NCBI GenBank assembly: GCA_028829895.1
Contig: CM054178.1
Coordinates: 23,913,701-23,977,700, forward strand
Reading direction: 5' to 3'
Source: Sinotaia quadrata
Taxonomy: Eukaryota > Mollusca > Gastropoda > Architaenioglossa > Viviparidae
Length of the DNA stretch: 64,000 nucleotides
In this document: piece by piece, positions 13,780 to 24,999 of the stretch
Numbering within the stretch: the stretch's first letter is position 1
Layout: each line of letters opens with the position of its first letter
The notes under the pieces: generated by a model
The model's input: the letters and a program-made list of their open reading frames with translations, nothing else
What the model was told of the DNA's origin: nothing
Database searches by the model: none
Made by a program: the position numbers and the translations under genes

Positions 13780-13990
13780 TATAAACATATAACCCCATAT
13801 AAGTATATAATTTTATGCCATACTCATACATATAACCCCATAAAAGTATATAATTTTATACCTTATACATATAGCCCCACAAAAGTATATAGTTTTATAC
13901 CTTATACATATAACCCCACAAAAGTATATAATTTTATACCTTATACATATAACCCCACAAAAGTATATAATTTTATACCTTACGATATTA
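13780..13990. repeat. 39-bp tandem repeat, five copies
   Basis: TATAACCCCACAAAAGTATA plus TAATTTTATACCTTATACA. A 13-residue periodic frame runs through it because 39 is divisible by three; there is no sign of a gene. Confidence 0.92.
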
Positions 13991-14829
13991 CTAATAAATA
14001 CAAGAGTGCAGAACACAAAACATACAATTTCTCATTTTCTTTTTTAGTGCGTGTCGCCACCCACCCTCCCTTCTCCGACAGGAGGGGAGAGGGATGGTGG
14101 CTTGCCGGCTCCACGTAGGACTTGCATAAAGAGAATGACAAATCCACACACAGAATACCAAGATGTTTGTTTGGCTCGAATTTAATTCTGCGTGTAGGTT
14201 ACGTATTGCCGACATGTTTGCATGTGTGCTTGCATACGGGTAGGGGTGAAGTGTAGACGGCACAGACGACACAACGTATAACAACGACAGCAACCACTCT
14301 TTCGAAACCATAGACAGAAGAAAGGCCCAATATCGGAGTACAAGTTCAAATTTATTGGTCTATAGGTTTCCTCTCACACGTTGGTTAGTCAGTCAGCCAT
14401 CCACACTCACACCCATGGGAAAGGGGGAAGAAAGAAGAAAGAAAAATGATAAATGATGAATTAAAATCAAAGAAATACAAAACTCAATTTCTTCATGCAG
14501 TACTACTTCTAACATTGCTTAGGCATTTTACAACATAATAGAACAGTCATTATTTCAGAGTCCTGGCGCCACTACTTATATCAATGTTCAATAATAATAC
14601 ACAAAGTTCAAAACAAATGTCATTTAACTTGCAAGTCTTTTCAATGGTTCCATCAATATCTTTTTACTTCAAGGTTTACTTCTAATTTTAGTTTAATGCT
14701 TAATTAAGATTCTAGTTTTAGTTTTTGGGTTCTAGTTTATACTTATGTTTACGTTTATGTGCTACGTGCTCTGAGATTTCCCTAATTAGTTAGAATTTTC
14801 TTTTACTCACATAGGTATTGTCACGTTCT

Positions 14830-15320
14830 CCTTGTTCTCTGCTCTTATAACTCGTTACTCTCTCTTGTTCTCTGCTCGTATGGTTCGTTACTTTCTCTTG
14901 TGCTGGGCTCACATCGTTATCGGCTCTTTCTCCATGTGCTGGGCTCACATCGTTACACTTTCTTCTTGTGCTGGGCTCACATCGTTACACTTTCTTCTTG
15001 TGCTGGGGGGGGGGGTTCTGATGATACAACAAAACATCGTCGACGTCTCGACCTGGCCGCCTTCACTGTTACGACGGCTGCTACACTTCTGCTACACTTC
15101 GCGCTCCCGTGCGCTTCTCTGCTTCTCTTGTTAGGCCTAATTTCTTAGCTCTCATTGCGTTCTCTCTTCTCTCTTCTTCTCTTCAGTTTCTGCTCATTTC
15201 ATCTCTTCTCTTAACTTCGTTTCTCATCTCTTCTCTTCCTCACAACTTCGTTTCTCATCTTCTCTTCTCTTAACTTCGTTTCTCATCTTCTCTTCTCTTC
15301 TTCACAACGGCCAACCTTTG
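14830..15320. repeat. Tandem repeats: CTGGGCTCACATCG units then TTCTCTTCTC units
   Basis: About four 32-bp units of GTGCTGGGCTCACATCGTTA plus CACTTTCTTCTT to 15003, a G-run, then four AACTTCGTTTCTCATCTTCT units at 15200-15300. Confidence 0.85.
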
Positions 15321-16560
15321 CCGTTCTCGGCGGTATGCCTCATGCATGACCGCTACTGCTTCCAACGATAGTTACTACCACTATGTAACATCTCGTTCTG
15401 TAACATCTCCCAGCGCCGTGACATTAAACTTCCACCAGGAATTTGCCTTCTGCCTGGAAAATAATCGATCACCCGCGGTCTTTGACAGAGTCTTTGAAAA
15501 CCTGAGATGGCTATCTGATTTGATTTGGCCCATCTAAAAACTGCAGCGGTCTTTACGACGCGCCTCATACGCAGCCAGGTAGACTTTCTGGCACACTGTT
15601 ACAGTGGTCAAGAATCCTCCTTCTGTTTTGCCTTCAGAATCGTAGAGTCTTCTTGATCCATAAAGCAGGGAGAAACTCACACGCTACATTTTCCACGTCG
15701 CTCTTCCACGTTTCTCATTTGCTTCTTTCTCTGTATCCCCTTTTATACACACAGTTCTTTGCACATCCCTTTCTGTGAGATGACTGGTACACACCCCTCC
15801 TTCCAGCACAGACGCTATCCCCCTTCCAGCACTGTACGTGCTTAGGAATATTCTCTGCCCATCCTGGCCACCTCTGGCGTCCAGTTCTATCAGTGCCAAA
15901 GTATCAAGTTCCCAGTTGGCACCTGTGATTTACGTATCCATTTAACCTCTAGCTAACTCTCAGAGCACACACTAACTAAAATCTCAGAGCAAGCTGTCCT
16001 ACTCCTATTTTATTTTAAAACTATAGTTACTGGCAGCTCATGGCCACCTGGCAAGCAGTACACACAGACCAACCTTTTTAACTTAGCATACAAATATTAA
16101 CTTTCCAATAACTCAACTTCTATTTCACTAAGTACTTTCACAAAACAATAGTAATTACACAATAGCAATATCAACTTAAACTACCAAACATTTATAGTGG
16201 TGATTCTTACAATGATGTTTACATTTCCAAAAACTTAGTCTGCCTCCGTCACGGACATAATTGGCGTCCTAGCATCTTCTCACGAACTTGGTACACTGGC
16301 CTGCCTTGTACTTCTACTCTGACACAGATTTATGGGCGTGGGTTCCTGGCCACAGAGGGTCAAGCCAGCATTCTCTTGCAAGCTAGTTATATCTTTTCCA
16401 TTCCCCAACACGAACTTAAAGCTAATGTTTCCGACTTAGTTTTTCCCGTTGTTGACAAATGGTCATTTTCACCCTGTCCCTCTTTTAATTAACTTAGCGG
16501 TTTCGTTCATAGTTTAAAGTTAGAAGTTACTTAGAGGGAGAGAAAAAAAATTTATTAATA
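15321..16560. other. GC-richer gene-less block
   Basis: Richer in CpG than its surroundings. Could be transposon remains, but no transposase, reverse transcriptase or terminal repeat was found. Confidence 0.25.
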
Positions 16561-16589
16561 TTTCTTGATCTTTGTGACAGTGCGTATAA

Positions 16590-16900
16590 AGAATTGGTAA
16601 CAGAAAACTGAGCAAAAAATATACATTTCAAACAGCGTGAAAACATTAGTTGTTAAGTAACAGAAATGGATATTAAATAAAAGTGTATTTAAAGATTTAA
16701 AAAACATTGGCTTTAAGGTAACAGAAATGGACATGCAGAAAAATATTTAAGCAGCAATAATGCATTAGTTATTAGATAACAGAAATGAACAGTAAAATGT
16801 GTTTAAACAGCAAGAAAGCATATAGTTAGATAACAGAAATAACATTAAAAGTACGTTTAAGCAAAAAAGAAAGTATTAGTTTTTGCAAAAATGTCCCTCG
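16590..16900. repeat. Degenerate 60-70 bp tandem repeat, about five copies
   Basis: GTAACAGAAATGGACAT, CATTAGTTATTAGATAACAG and GTTTAAACAGCAAGAAAGCA blocks recur in order. Confidence 0.75.
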
Positions 16901-16904
16901 GGAA

Positions 16905-18745
16905 ATGAAATTAAATCATCTTTCATATTATTTTAGTGTAAGGTCCATTCCAAGACGACAGGATAATTTAAAATGGTACATTTCTAGATCTGGTTTCAAA
17001 ATAATAAGTGTGATACAGTATTGTTACGTTTCCAGTATTTATTTATAGACCCTGCCCTAGAATAATTAAGGATGTTAAATATAATTAATTCCTTCTCTCA
17101 TATTCTATGCAGACTGGTTGCTCAATTTACTATTTGACTAATTAAAAGTGTGTCTTGTAGTTCAGACGACAAATTTACAAACTAATAAATTGCGAACTTT
17201 TAGCTAGATTGAAAAACAGTTAAATTCCTCTAAATTAATATGCATTCGTTATCAACATTCTGCTCATTCGCCCCCATTCAATCTAAGAAATATCTATAGG
17301 TCTATTATGCATAAAAATTAACTACTAAGAGGTTTTAACAAAGAAAATAAGATTTAATAAAGTTTTAACAAGTTAACAATAATCAAATACGAGCACGAAT
17401 AGTCTACTTCTCGATTCTTTGCGCGTACATGCTTTATCGGTTAACTAATGAATTGCCAAATCAACTGTCCTTTCGATATTTGCATAAACACTGAGTAATA
17501 CTCAGCTGGATTGTCTGTATCTGCCTGGTCTCTTTTACTCAGTCAGCCAGTCTAATTTCACAGTCTCACTACAGCGACGACGCACGTGGCATCTAGGAAG
17601 GTGTTCCTTTATGTTGCTAGTGAACTTGAATTTCAGTGGCGTGGACCCTCAGAGATGAACTCACACGTTGAGCTCAGACCAGTTAGTACCAGACCAAAGC
17701 AAGGCAAGGCAAAGGTAAAGCCAGGGCAAGGCAAAAGGAAAGCCAGGGCCGACCTAGAGAAGTAACGTGCTCTAATGTAATTTCAATTTAACACATTCCT
17801 ACTCAAGCATGTCCCAGTTTAAATGCGCTGAATAAGAGTTTCGACCTCGCGTCGTTTTACAATTAGATTTAGAAAAAATGTAGTCATCTCACGGTGTTCC
17901 ATTTAACAGCATGACGTATGAAGCAATAAAATAGTTACAACGTTAAATTAATGTTCATACAAAAAGGGGTAATTCAAACCAACAAAGCGCTTCACAATTT
18001 ACAGTTAAAATTACACGCAATAATTGAATTACATGAGGAATTCATATCGAGCACAAGCATTCTGGCTCTTAGTGAATTAAAACAATATAAATTAAAGTTA
18101 CAAATGGAAAAAGAGTTACAATAAATTTATATTCCATAACTTATAGGTTTTTCAGCCATTTCTCTGGACCATGCTCAAGCATATATGGAAATAATATAAT
18201 ACATAGCACAAATACATATTTATAATCAAGATAGGCAAAATACTATCAGATAAAATGGTACCTTATTATGAGAAGTCGAAGGTATCTTGGTTCTCATCTG
18301 CTGTCGGCTGCCTCATGACCCGAGTTAGCTAAATGGGTAAAGCTAATGTGTTCTCGCAGTAAGGGAACGGAAGCGCGTACCCACATTTATAGAAAAGCAT
18401 AATGCGTATCACGTGACTGATCGCGAAGTATGTAGTTGGTTCGAGAATCTGGACAATGGACCTAAAGTTACATAACATCTTGACCTGTTCTAGAAGCATC
18501 TCGAAAAAGGAAGCTTTGAACAAAGGAGCCAAGGGTTTCAAAATTCAAATTTGAAGTAAACAAGACAAGTGGGTCACCAAGTCGGACATTTTTATCAGAC
18601 TGTGACAAGTATAAACACATTTGTGAATACTGTATCATAGGTACCATTAATAGTTTTAAATATATCTAGAAATAAAAGGATGTGTGTCAAACGCTGGACA
18701 CACGGTGAATGAATTAATTTGCTTTTCCTTTGTTATATCAAAACA
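16905..18745. other. Gene-less AT-rich DNA
   Basis: No supported exon. A short AGGCAAGGCAAAGGTAAAGC-type repeat at 17697-17755. Confidence 0.45.
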
Positions 18746-18747
18746 AC

Positions 18748-18765
18748 ATCTCTCTCTCTCTCTTA

Positions 18766-18839
<74 letters not shown>

Positions 18840-18862
18840 CATATATATATATATATATATAT
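18748..18862. repeat. Compound microsatellite (CT)n-(CA)n-(TA)n
   Basis: Three dinucleotide tracts in direct succession. Confidence 0.97.
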
Positions 18863-19024
18863 TCACGGCTATATTTTGTACCAGTGAAATGTATTAAATA
18901 AAATGTTACTTTATCTATTTCACCTCTAAAAAAAGTCATAATGTATACAGTTCTGTTAATGACATCTGCTTAATTTATATAAATAAATATAATATATATA
19001 ATTAAATAGTAGTCGACATACCGA

Positions 19025-19060
<36 letters not shown>

Positions 19061-19071
19061 TATTATTTGAC
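19025..19071. repeat. (TTA)n microsatellite
   Basis: About 15 ATT units with one TTACTA interruption. Confidence 0.95.
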
Positions 19072-19331
19072 AATGTATGCAAAGACCAAACTGATTCGTC
19101 AAAATAACAACTCCTTGAGTATCTCGTTGTATACTGATTTCATTCTCAAAGCCATAACACGTTTCACACAGTTTCTGAGAAGACTGGAATTAACCCTTTC
19201 ACCACTCACAGTCAAAGGTCATGTTTTACTGAATAGTGAATGTAATCACCAGTCATTTAAAAACAAAATAAATGAAAGATTTAAAAAAAATGAAACACAA
19301 GACCTTTCCCAGACCTTAATGCATTGTTATT

Positions 19332-21086
19332 TCAGTGTCTGGACGATGCGGACCTGTTGAGGAACCTTCGAAAGCCCCCTTTCAAGCGCCAAAAGAAGAT
19401 GAAGGGGTTGGTCAGGCTGTTCACGAAGGGAAAAAGAGACAGAACTATGTTGCGCGTCGAGTTCACCTCCACCATGCGATCCTGATTGGTCGTGATGATC
19501 CAGATATAGTAACAGCCTAGAGGGAGGTAAGCCAAGCAAAACCAACCTGCCAGCAAAGCCGTGCTCAGAGTGGCTCGAACTTGCCAAGAGGGTGAAACAG
19601 GAGTCAAGTGGTTGGCTGCGGTCGGTACTGCTGACAATTTCGAGGGGAGAGAACGTTCCCCATAAACCACCTTACCTTTGTCCAAAATAGGAAGAACGCA
19701 CGAGGATGGGGCAAATTCAGCCTGGAATTTCGTTCCAGCTGAAAAATCATTGCTTAGAGAAGCTGCCTGGGAGTTTCCTGGAGATTTACGGAGGATCTCC
19801 TCATTGGCAACGTGACTGTTCTGGGTATTTTCAGGCAACGGCTGACGTTTAGCTGATAAAAAGGAAAATGAGGATGTGGAGGGAAATGATATCCGAAATG
19901 CATCATCTATTGCATATTTGGGGATGTTTACATTGGAGAATTTACGTTCTTTGCTCGAACTCTTTTGTCCGCAGTTCAAAGTTGAAGGTAATTTATTATT
20001 TAGTGAAATCAGCAGGCTTGAATTATTTTGAAAAAATGTCTGACTTTCCTCAGTCAACATGGGCGTGCTGATGATGTCTGCTACCAGAGGTGAAGAGACG
20101 GTGAGAAATCTGTTATGATCTGACAAATCAGTTTTTATATTTGACGTCAGAATCATGCCTCTAGGATCAACTGTGCAAGGTGAAGAGTTGGCTCGAGATC
20201 TCATGGGATCGGAAACACGTTTTATCCCAGTGAGAGGTATTGTTAGAGAACCGACAGAGGAAGGCGAAATGCTCATGGGAAGTCTGTGATCTGTAGCACA
20301 GGTATCTCCAACTAATGTAACGTTAGAGTTGGTGCGATATCTCGTGCGATCTATTACTGACACTTGATCTGAGGCTTGATCTGAGGCTTGATCTGGGGCT
20401 TGATCTGAGGCGTGATGTAAGACTCGATCTGAGGCGTGATCTGAGGCTTGATCTGAGGCATGGACAATGTTTTCCATACGTAGCTTGAGCCTGCAGGCAA
20501 TGGCGAAGTACATGGCACCAACAGTTACAGAAACCACAACAAGCACTAAGCCTTGTAGTAGCAGCCAGACGTCCGAAGAGCACACCATAGGGATGCATTT
20601 CAAGGTCGGATCATATTCCACAGGTAAGGACAATATCAGTCCCAACGCATTAAAGGCCCACATGCACACAATCACCAACAGAATCTTTCTCTTCGATGTG
20701 CAGTATCTCCGATAGTGATGAGGGTAAAACAAGGCAGTGGCTCGCTCACCTGCAATCAACAGGGTGGTCAAAGTTGTGCCACCCACACAGAGAAAGAAAC
20801 AGGAGAGGGATATTTTGCAAAAATTCTTATCAAAATACCCACTAGAGATGAAAACCGTCGAGATGACTGCAACCACCATTGCCCCAAGATCCGAGGAGGC
20901 AAGGTTCGTTAGTGTCACTCTCAAAGACAAACTCATGTGACTGTGGCAGGAGATTGCAGCCAGAGTCAAAGTGTTTAACAGTATTCCAACAGAACCGAGG
21001 GCTATGTTGCGTGTCCGTAACTCAAGACTCCAAATCACTGTATTATTACCTTCTTCAGGGAAGCTTGAATTATGGTCGCTATGCAT
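19332..21086 (-). CDS. Orphan class A (rhodopsin-family) G protein-coupled receptor, intronless, long third loop
   Basis: Single uninterrupted frame of 584 aa with seven hydrophobic segments. N-terminus with two N-glycosylation sequons (N6, N14); TM1 with N38 (1.50); TM2 with LASSD, D66 (2.50); C90 at the top of TM3, with cysteines at 164 and 169 as disulphide partners; ERA at 114-116 in place of DRY; TM5 about 173-199. A very long ICL3 follows (about 200-502). TM6 about 503-533 reads FCLAYLP instead of FCWLP. TM7 has NSLTNPFIFF in place of NPxxY, then a short tail. It is a plasma-membrane receptor of unknown ligand; the long ICL3 and short tail resemble amine- or peptide-type invertebrate receptors, but no subfamily is recognised. 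ICL3 contains a 12-bp minisatellite coding for A-S-D-Q. Its start is 210 bp from the divergent ORF at 21297. Confidence 0.9.
   Translation of the reverse strand: MHSDHNSSFPEEGNNTVIWSLELRTRNIALGSVGILLNTLTLAAISCHSHMSLSLRVTLTNLASSDLGAMVVAVISTVFISSGYFDKNFCKISLSCFFLCVGGTTLTTLLIAGERATALFYPHHYRRYCTSKRKILLVIVCMWAFNALGLILSLPVEYDPTLKCIPMVCSSDVWLLLQGLVLVVVSVTVGAMYFAIACRLKLRMENIVHASDQASDHASDRVLHHASDQAPDQASDQASDQVSVIDRTRYRTNSNVTLVGDTCATDHRLPMSISPSSVGSLTIPLTGIKRVSDPMRSRANSSPCTVDPRGMILTSNIKTDLSDHNRFLTVSSPLVADIISTPMLTEESQTFFQNNSSLLISLNNKLPSTLNCGQKSSSKERKFSNVNIPKYAIDDAFRISFPSTSSFSFLSAKRQPLPENTQNSHVANEEILRKSPGNSQAASLSNDFSAGTKFQAEFAPSSCVLPILDKGKVVYGERSLPSKLSAVPTAANHLTPVSPSWQVRATLSTALLAGWFCLAYLPLGCYYIWIITTNQDRMVEVNSTRNIVLSLFPFVNSLTNPFIFFWRLKGGFRRFLNRSASSRH
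20360..20465 (-). repeat. 12-bp coding minisatellite in the GPCR third intracellular loop
   Basis: Tandem GATCTGAGGCTT-type units (plus-strand reading) translate on the minus strand to repeated A-S-D-Q/H. The 12-bp period keeps the frame, so copy-number change would lengthen or shorten the loop without breaking the receptor. Confidence 0.8.
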
Positions 21087-21091
21087 CTTTT

Positions 21092-21290
21092 AACAATGAG
21101 GTAAAGTCTACCATGAAGCATATTTTGCAGAGTTAATTCAAGGTTGAATATTTTTCCAGAATGAAATAAAGTCTACCATTAAGTACATCTTGCAGACTTA
21201 GTTCAAGATTGAATATTTTTCCACGAAGTATAGCTCTACGCCACAATTTTAATTTGTTTACAGTGAAGCATTGTTTGCAGAATTATTTAA
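21092..21290. repeat. 66-bp imperfect repeat between GPCR and divergent ORF
   Basis: AAAGTCTACCATGAAGCATA ... GAATATTTTTCCA occurs twice, with a third partial copy near 21262. It occupies the presumed shared promoter region. Confidence 0.75.
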
Positions 21291-21296
21291 GGGAGT

Positions 21297-21716
21297 ATGG
21301 ACATTGTAGATGCCTGCGAATTGTTCAGGAATCCTATGGCAATTCCCACAGAATCCCCAAACGACGACTTCAGGCAAGCGCACCTAGACAAAGTAGAAGT
21401 ATACGAACCAGAAACGAAGACCGCCGAAACACAAACAGAAGTGCCACCCTCTACAAACACAGCCACAACCCAGACGGACCCACCAGTGCCCACAACAACC
21501 AGTATACAGTGCGAGTACACAGTGACCGACAGCAAGGAAACTCAGATAAAACAAATAAGACAAAGGTGGCAGAAACTCAAACAACCAAAAAGAAGCCGAA
21601 AAACGAAAAGCAAACCGAAGAAAGCCCAGGAATCCAGAACAGCAGACCAGACAACCGAAACTGTCACAGCCGAAGCCACTGAATCACAAACTGAACTAAA
21701 AGTACACGATAACTGA
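21297..21716 (+). CDS. Hypothetical Thr/Lys-rich 139-aa protein with TQT motifs
   Basis: I do not recognise this gene. The frame opens MDIVDACELF, is acidic at the N-terminus, then Thr/Pro/Gln rich, then strongly basic (about 86-110, KQPKRSRKTKSKPKKA), then acidic/Thr rich. TQT occurs at 45-47 and 58-60, TQI at 82-84 and SQT at 130-132. TQT is the anchor of dynein light chain LC8-binding motifs in other proteins; a link here is inference. No signal peptide or membrane segment. A possible 3' splice site (TTTGCAG, about 21280) precedes the ATG, so this may be the last exon of a longer gene. A tandem repeat follows the stop. It lies head to head with the GPCR. It could also be a transposon-derived or chance frame. 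Confidence 0.4.
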   Translation: MDIVDACELFRNPMAIPTESPNDDFRQAHLDKVEVYEPETKTAETQTEVPPSTNTATTQTDPPVPTTTSIQCEYTVTDSKETQIKQIRQRWQKLKQPKRSRKTKSKPKKAQESRTADQTTETVTAEATESQTELKVHDN

Positions 21717-21764
21717 AGCCAAACACCAATAGCAACAGTGGTGACCACATCGAGTGAGATTCAG

Positions 21765-21910
21765 AAAACAGTCAACAGGACTCACTACACTGAAGCAAGC
21801 TTCCAAACAACAGAAAACAGTCAGCAGGACTCACTACACTGAAGCAAGCGTCCAAACAACAGAAAACAGTCAGCAGGACTCACTACACTGAAGCAAGCAT
21901 CCAGGACAGA
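21765..21910. repeat. 50-bp tandem repeat, three copies
   Basis: GGACTCACTACACTGAAGCA plus AGCATCCAAACAACAGAAAACAGTCAGCA. Confidence 0.92.
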
Positions 21911-23510
21911 AATTGCAATCTGCAGAAAATGAAGTGTAGAGTCTGAGGGCACAGTTCAAGGCTTCATATATTTTCCGGTGGAAGGCACTGTTGAAGTGTA
22001 TTTCATATGTACATTTATATTCATAGGTTATATTCTGCTGTTCGAAATTCCTTGGGATTTGTCCATTCGAGGTGCTGCGTAGGCATAATTGTTTTTAAAA
22101 ACTGTTATATTTTCACAATGCTATAGTCTGTTATGTCTGTTCCTTTTGGGAAATATACTTTTTATGGAACAGAAAGTTTGCTACGAGCTCACTAGAAATT
22201 TCATCTAATAACAGAAATACTGTCCATCGGCAGGTCATAATCTCCAGTTCAGTGTTCACCAGTTCATTACAAATTATCAGAACTAGAACAGAACAAACAT
22301 ATATGATTTCCTGAAGTGACTACTTAAGCGGGAGTAGTCACATAACTTGATGGCAAGAGCATTAGACATGTACAGAGAAGATTCCTTGCTGCTTTGTTTG
22401 CATGGTTGTATGTGATTTGTTGCCTTAGAGATTTTGTCTGATAGATATTATCTACGATTTGAAGATTTGTTTTTTAAGATAAAGTGTGAGAGATCTATTA
22501 GGTCTCTTGCCTGACTGATTGTGTTTATCTTTGAAAAATAGATATGTTGTGGATCTGCCGTCTGAGATATGCTGTTTGGGGGCTGTCCGAGATCTGTTGT
22601 CTGAGAGCTATTGTCAGTGTCTACTGAATGAAATCTATTGTCAGAGATGTTGCCTGAGATCACTTCATGAGATCTCCTATCAAATAGCTGTTTCTGTGAA
22701 TTCTGTCCTTTGAACAGCGAATGACCAACATTTCAGATGTGTTTTTATCCACTTTGATTCACTTTGTTTTATATCTATTACACATCTTAACTAAAGTCAC
22801 AGCCTTCAGCAATGTTCACTTTGATGTATATCCATTATAGACCTTAACTAAAAGCCACAACCTTCAACATTTCCTTGCAAGTTCGCTCACAATGTAGATG
22901 TGCTGATTCACAGACTCACATTTATCTAAGAAAGCTCACAATGTAGATGCACTGATTCACATTTATCTAAGAAGTTCAGTTGAAAAGAAGTCGGCTAAAT
23001 GTATTAAATCTATTGCAGCGGTATCTTCAGCTTCTAATTAGCAAGACCACAATTATAAAAAAACCCAACTATTTGCTGATGTTAAAAAAAAATAATGGAT
23101 GCGTGACTGACGATGATCGATTTTTATTTTTAAAATTGGACAAAAGAAAGAATTATTTTATATAAAAAAGGAAAAGGAAAATTAAAGAAACAAATTACAA
23201 AAGGCAATGCCTTTGTTAATAAATTATTCGAGTAATATGACGTGCATAATCCAAGCAACTCGAAACATTTTGTGAGCATATTCGTTTGTAACCCTAGCCT
23301 TTTGTCAGATAATATTTTGCATTCATCTGTCCGTCAGATGGTGGACATACAACAAATTTCGGTTATGAGATCAACAAATACACAATGTGCGTGTTTCTAA
23401 ATATATTTATTTAATTTCATATCTAATCATTTTCAGTTGAGTTAGCGAGAGCTGAAAAGAAATTGGTTGGCGATTATAATTTGTTTCAATTTTAGTCTTT
23501 TTAGGTGAAG
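21911..23510. other. Gene-less DNA
   Basis: Degenerate GAGATCTGTTGTCTGAGAG-like repeats at 22520-22690 and two-copy duplications at 22780-22960. No supported exon. Confidence 0.45.
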
Positions 23511-23513
23511 CGG

Positions 23514-23562
<49 letters not shown>
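23514..23562. repeat. (GT)n microsatellite
   Basis: About 23 GT units, followed by a GCGCGC stretch and scattered GTGTGT to 23650. Confidence 0.96.
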
Positions 23563-23569
<7 letters not shown>

Positions 23570-23945
23570 CTTTGATGTGTGTGCGTGTATGTATGTCTTA
23601 GTGTTCATCAGTGTACCTCCTTTTTGTGTGCGTGCTTGTGTGTGTGCATGCTTCTTTTATGTCATCAGTGTATATCAACGACACATGCCAGGTGTGTAGC
23701 AGAAGCCCAGATTTCGACATAGTGTAAATCTGAAATTCTGTGTGAATAATAAGCCAAAAGGTTTGACAAAAGAGTGTATGAGATTTTTTAAGGTAATCCA
23801 TAGGCTATTGTTACAGATTACTTCAATCCTTGGTTTTTGCTGAATGGAAGGTACACTTACATTATAATATTTTATATGATTAATAATAGTGTGTAGAATG
23901 TAATTATGATAAATTACCATGTATAATTAGTTCATGTTTAGTTCA

Positions 23946-24032
23946 GGTTAGTGAAATTGTGCTCAGAGATGATTAACCTTTATTTAAAGAGCACTATGTA
24001 GTTAAGGTTAGCAATCTCTGAGTACTGTATTT
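23946..24032. mobile_element. Short palindromic dispersed element, copy 2
   Basis: Arms GTGCTCAGAGATGATTAACC (from 23959) and its near-complement AAGGTTAGCAATCTCTGAGTAC (24004-24025) pair at about 18 of 22 positions around a loop containing AAAGAGCACTATGTAGTT. A related copy is at 11412-11500. No protein. Confidence 0.5.
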
Positions 24033-24924
24033 ATAAATTGCAGGATTTTATTTTTTCTTATTTCTAAGATTAAGCTAACTTTTGCTGTTTAAGAAAGGTC
24101 TTGAGAATATCTAGGATACTCAAACCAATTCAGGGTATTGCACTGCATTCGAGTATCTTACTGTTATTATTTTACAAAAAGTAATGTGAAATAACTACAA
24201 AGCTCGTTTTCAAATTTGATGTATAACTAATTCTTTGGAAATATGATAGAAGAATAATTCAGGGTATTGTACTTAGCTTATGAAAAAGACACAGTTATAA
24301 CACTACTCAGTATAATAAACTTCAGTATATTTTTAATTTTAATCTTATCTAAAATTTTTTACCTACAATAAGTTCACTGCCTTGTTTTAAGCTTAAAAGC
24401 CCGACTTTTTTGTTAAAATATAGAGTTTAAGCTTAAGTTTAACGTCGGCCACTTGATATTAACCGTAGCATATTTCTATAAAAGAAAATTGTAAGGGAAG
24501 TAAGCCATACAAAACTCTTTAGAAGCAGAGGGGTGAAAATAGGGTAAACAAATGGTTAGAAACGAATCATTCAGCGTGTAAATGGACGAATGAAAAGTAA
24601 GTTACAAACTTGAACATTAATAGTGAACATAATAATGATAACTAAATATTTAATAGAAACTGTAAACATTTTGTCATCATAACACTCGAATATGGTTTTA
24701 TTATATTATATTAAAGCCAATCTATAGGCCTACATGTGTGTGTTTATTCAGACTTCGGAAGTTTCTTTTATTTCACATATAAAATTAATACACTATAATC
24801 AATCTAGTTTGCCCTTAGTTCGTATTTGTTTTCCTTTTATGGTATAACCGCGAAATTTTCTTTCATGTCCAATATTACTGGAATAATGATGTTTATTATT
24901 CTGATTATTATTGTCAGATCAGAG

Positions 24925-24999
24925 ATGGAGCAATACAGTATTCTTGGTCGCATTGGAGAAGGAGCTCATGGCATTGTCCTAAAGGCCAAACATATAGAG
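24925..24999 (+). CDS. CDK20: CDK20 exon 1 (25 codons, start Met)
   Basis: Encodes the start and the glycine-rich loop ([20 protein letters not shown]). It ends after a complete GAG codon and is followed by donor GTAATT (phase 0). The frame is open further upstream to an in-frame ATG at 24826, but that stretch is hydrophobic, unlike the family, and precedes a plausible 3' splice site at 24916-24917, so 24925 is the better start. Confidence 0.95.

Noticed and set aside
13705..14118. 137-aa frame with repeated NPTKVYNFIPYTY
   Set aside because: 39-bp tandem repeat read in frame. No other coding evidence.
18425..18445. tRNA-like B box (GGTTCGAGAATCT)
   Set aside because: No matching A box, cloverleaf or terminator at the right spacing.
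24826..24924. N-terminal extension of CDK20 from the upstream ATG at 24826
   Set aside because: Unlike the family, and interrupted by a plausible 3' splice site. The conserved N-terminus starts at 24925.
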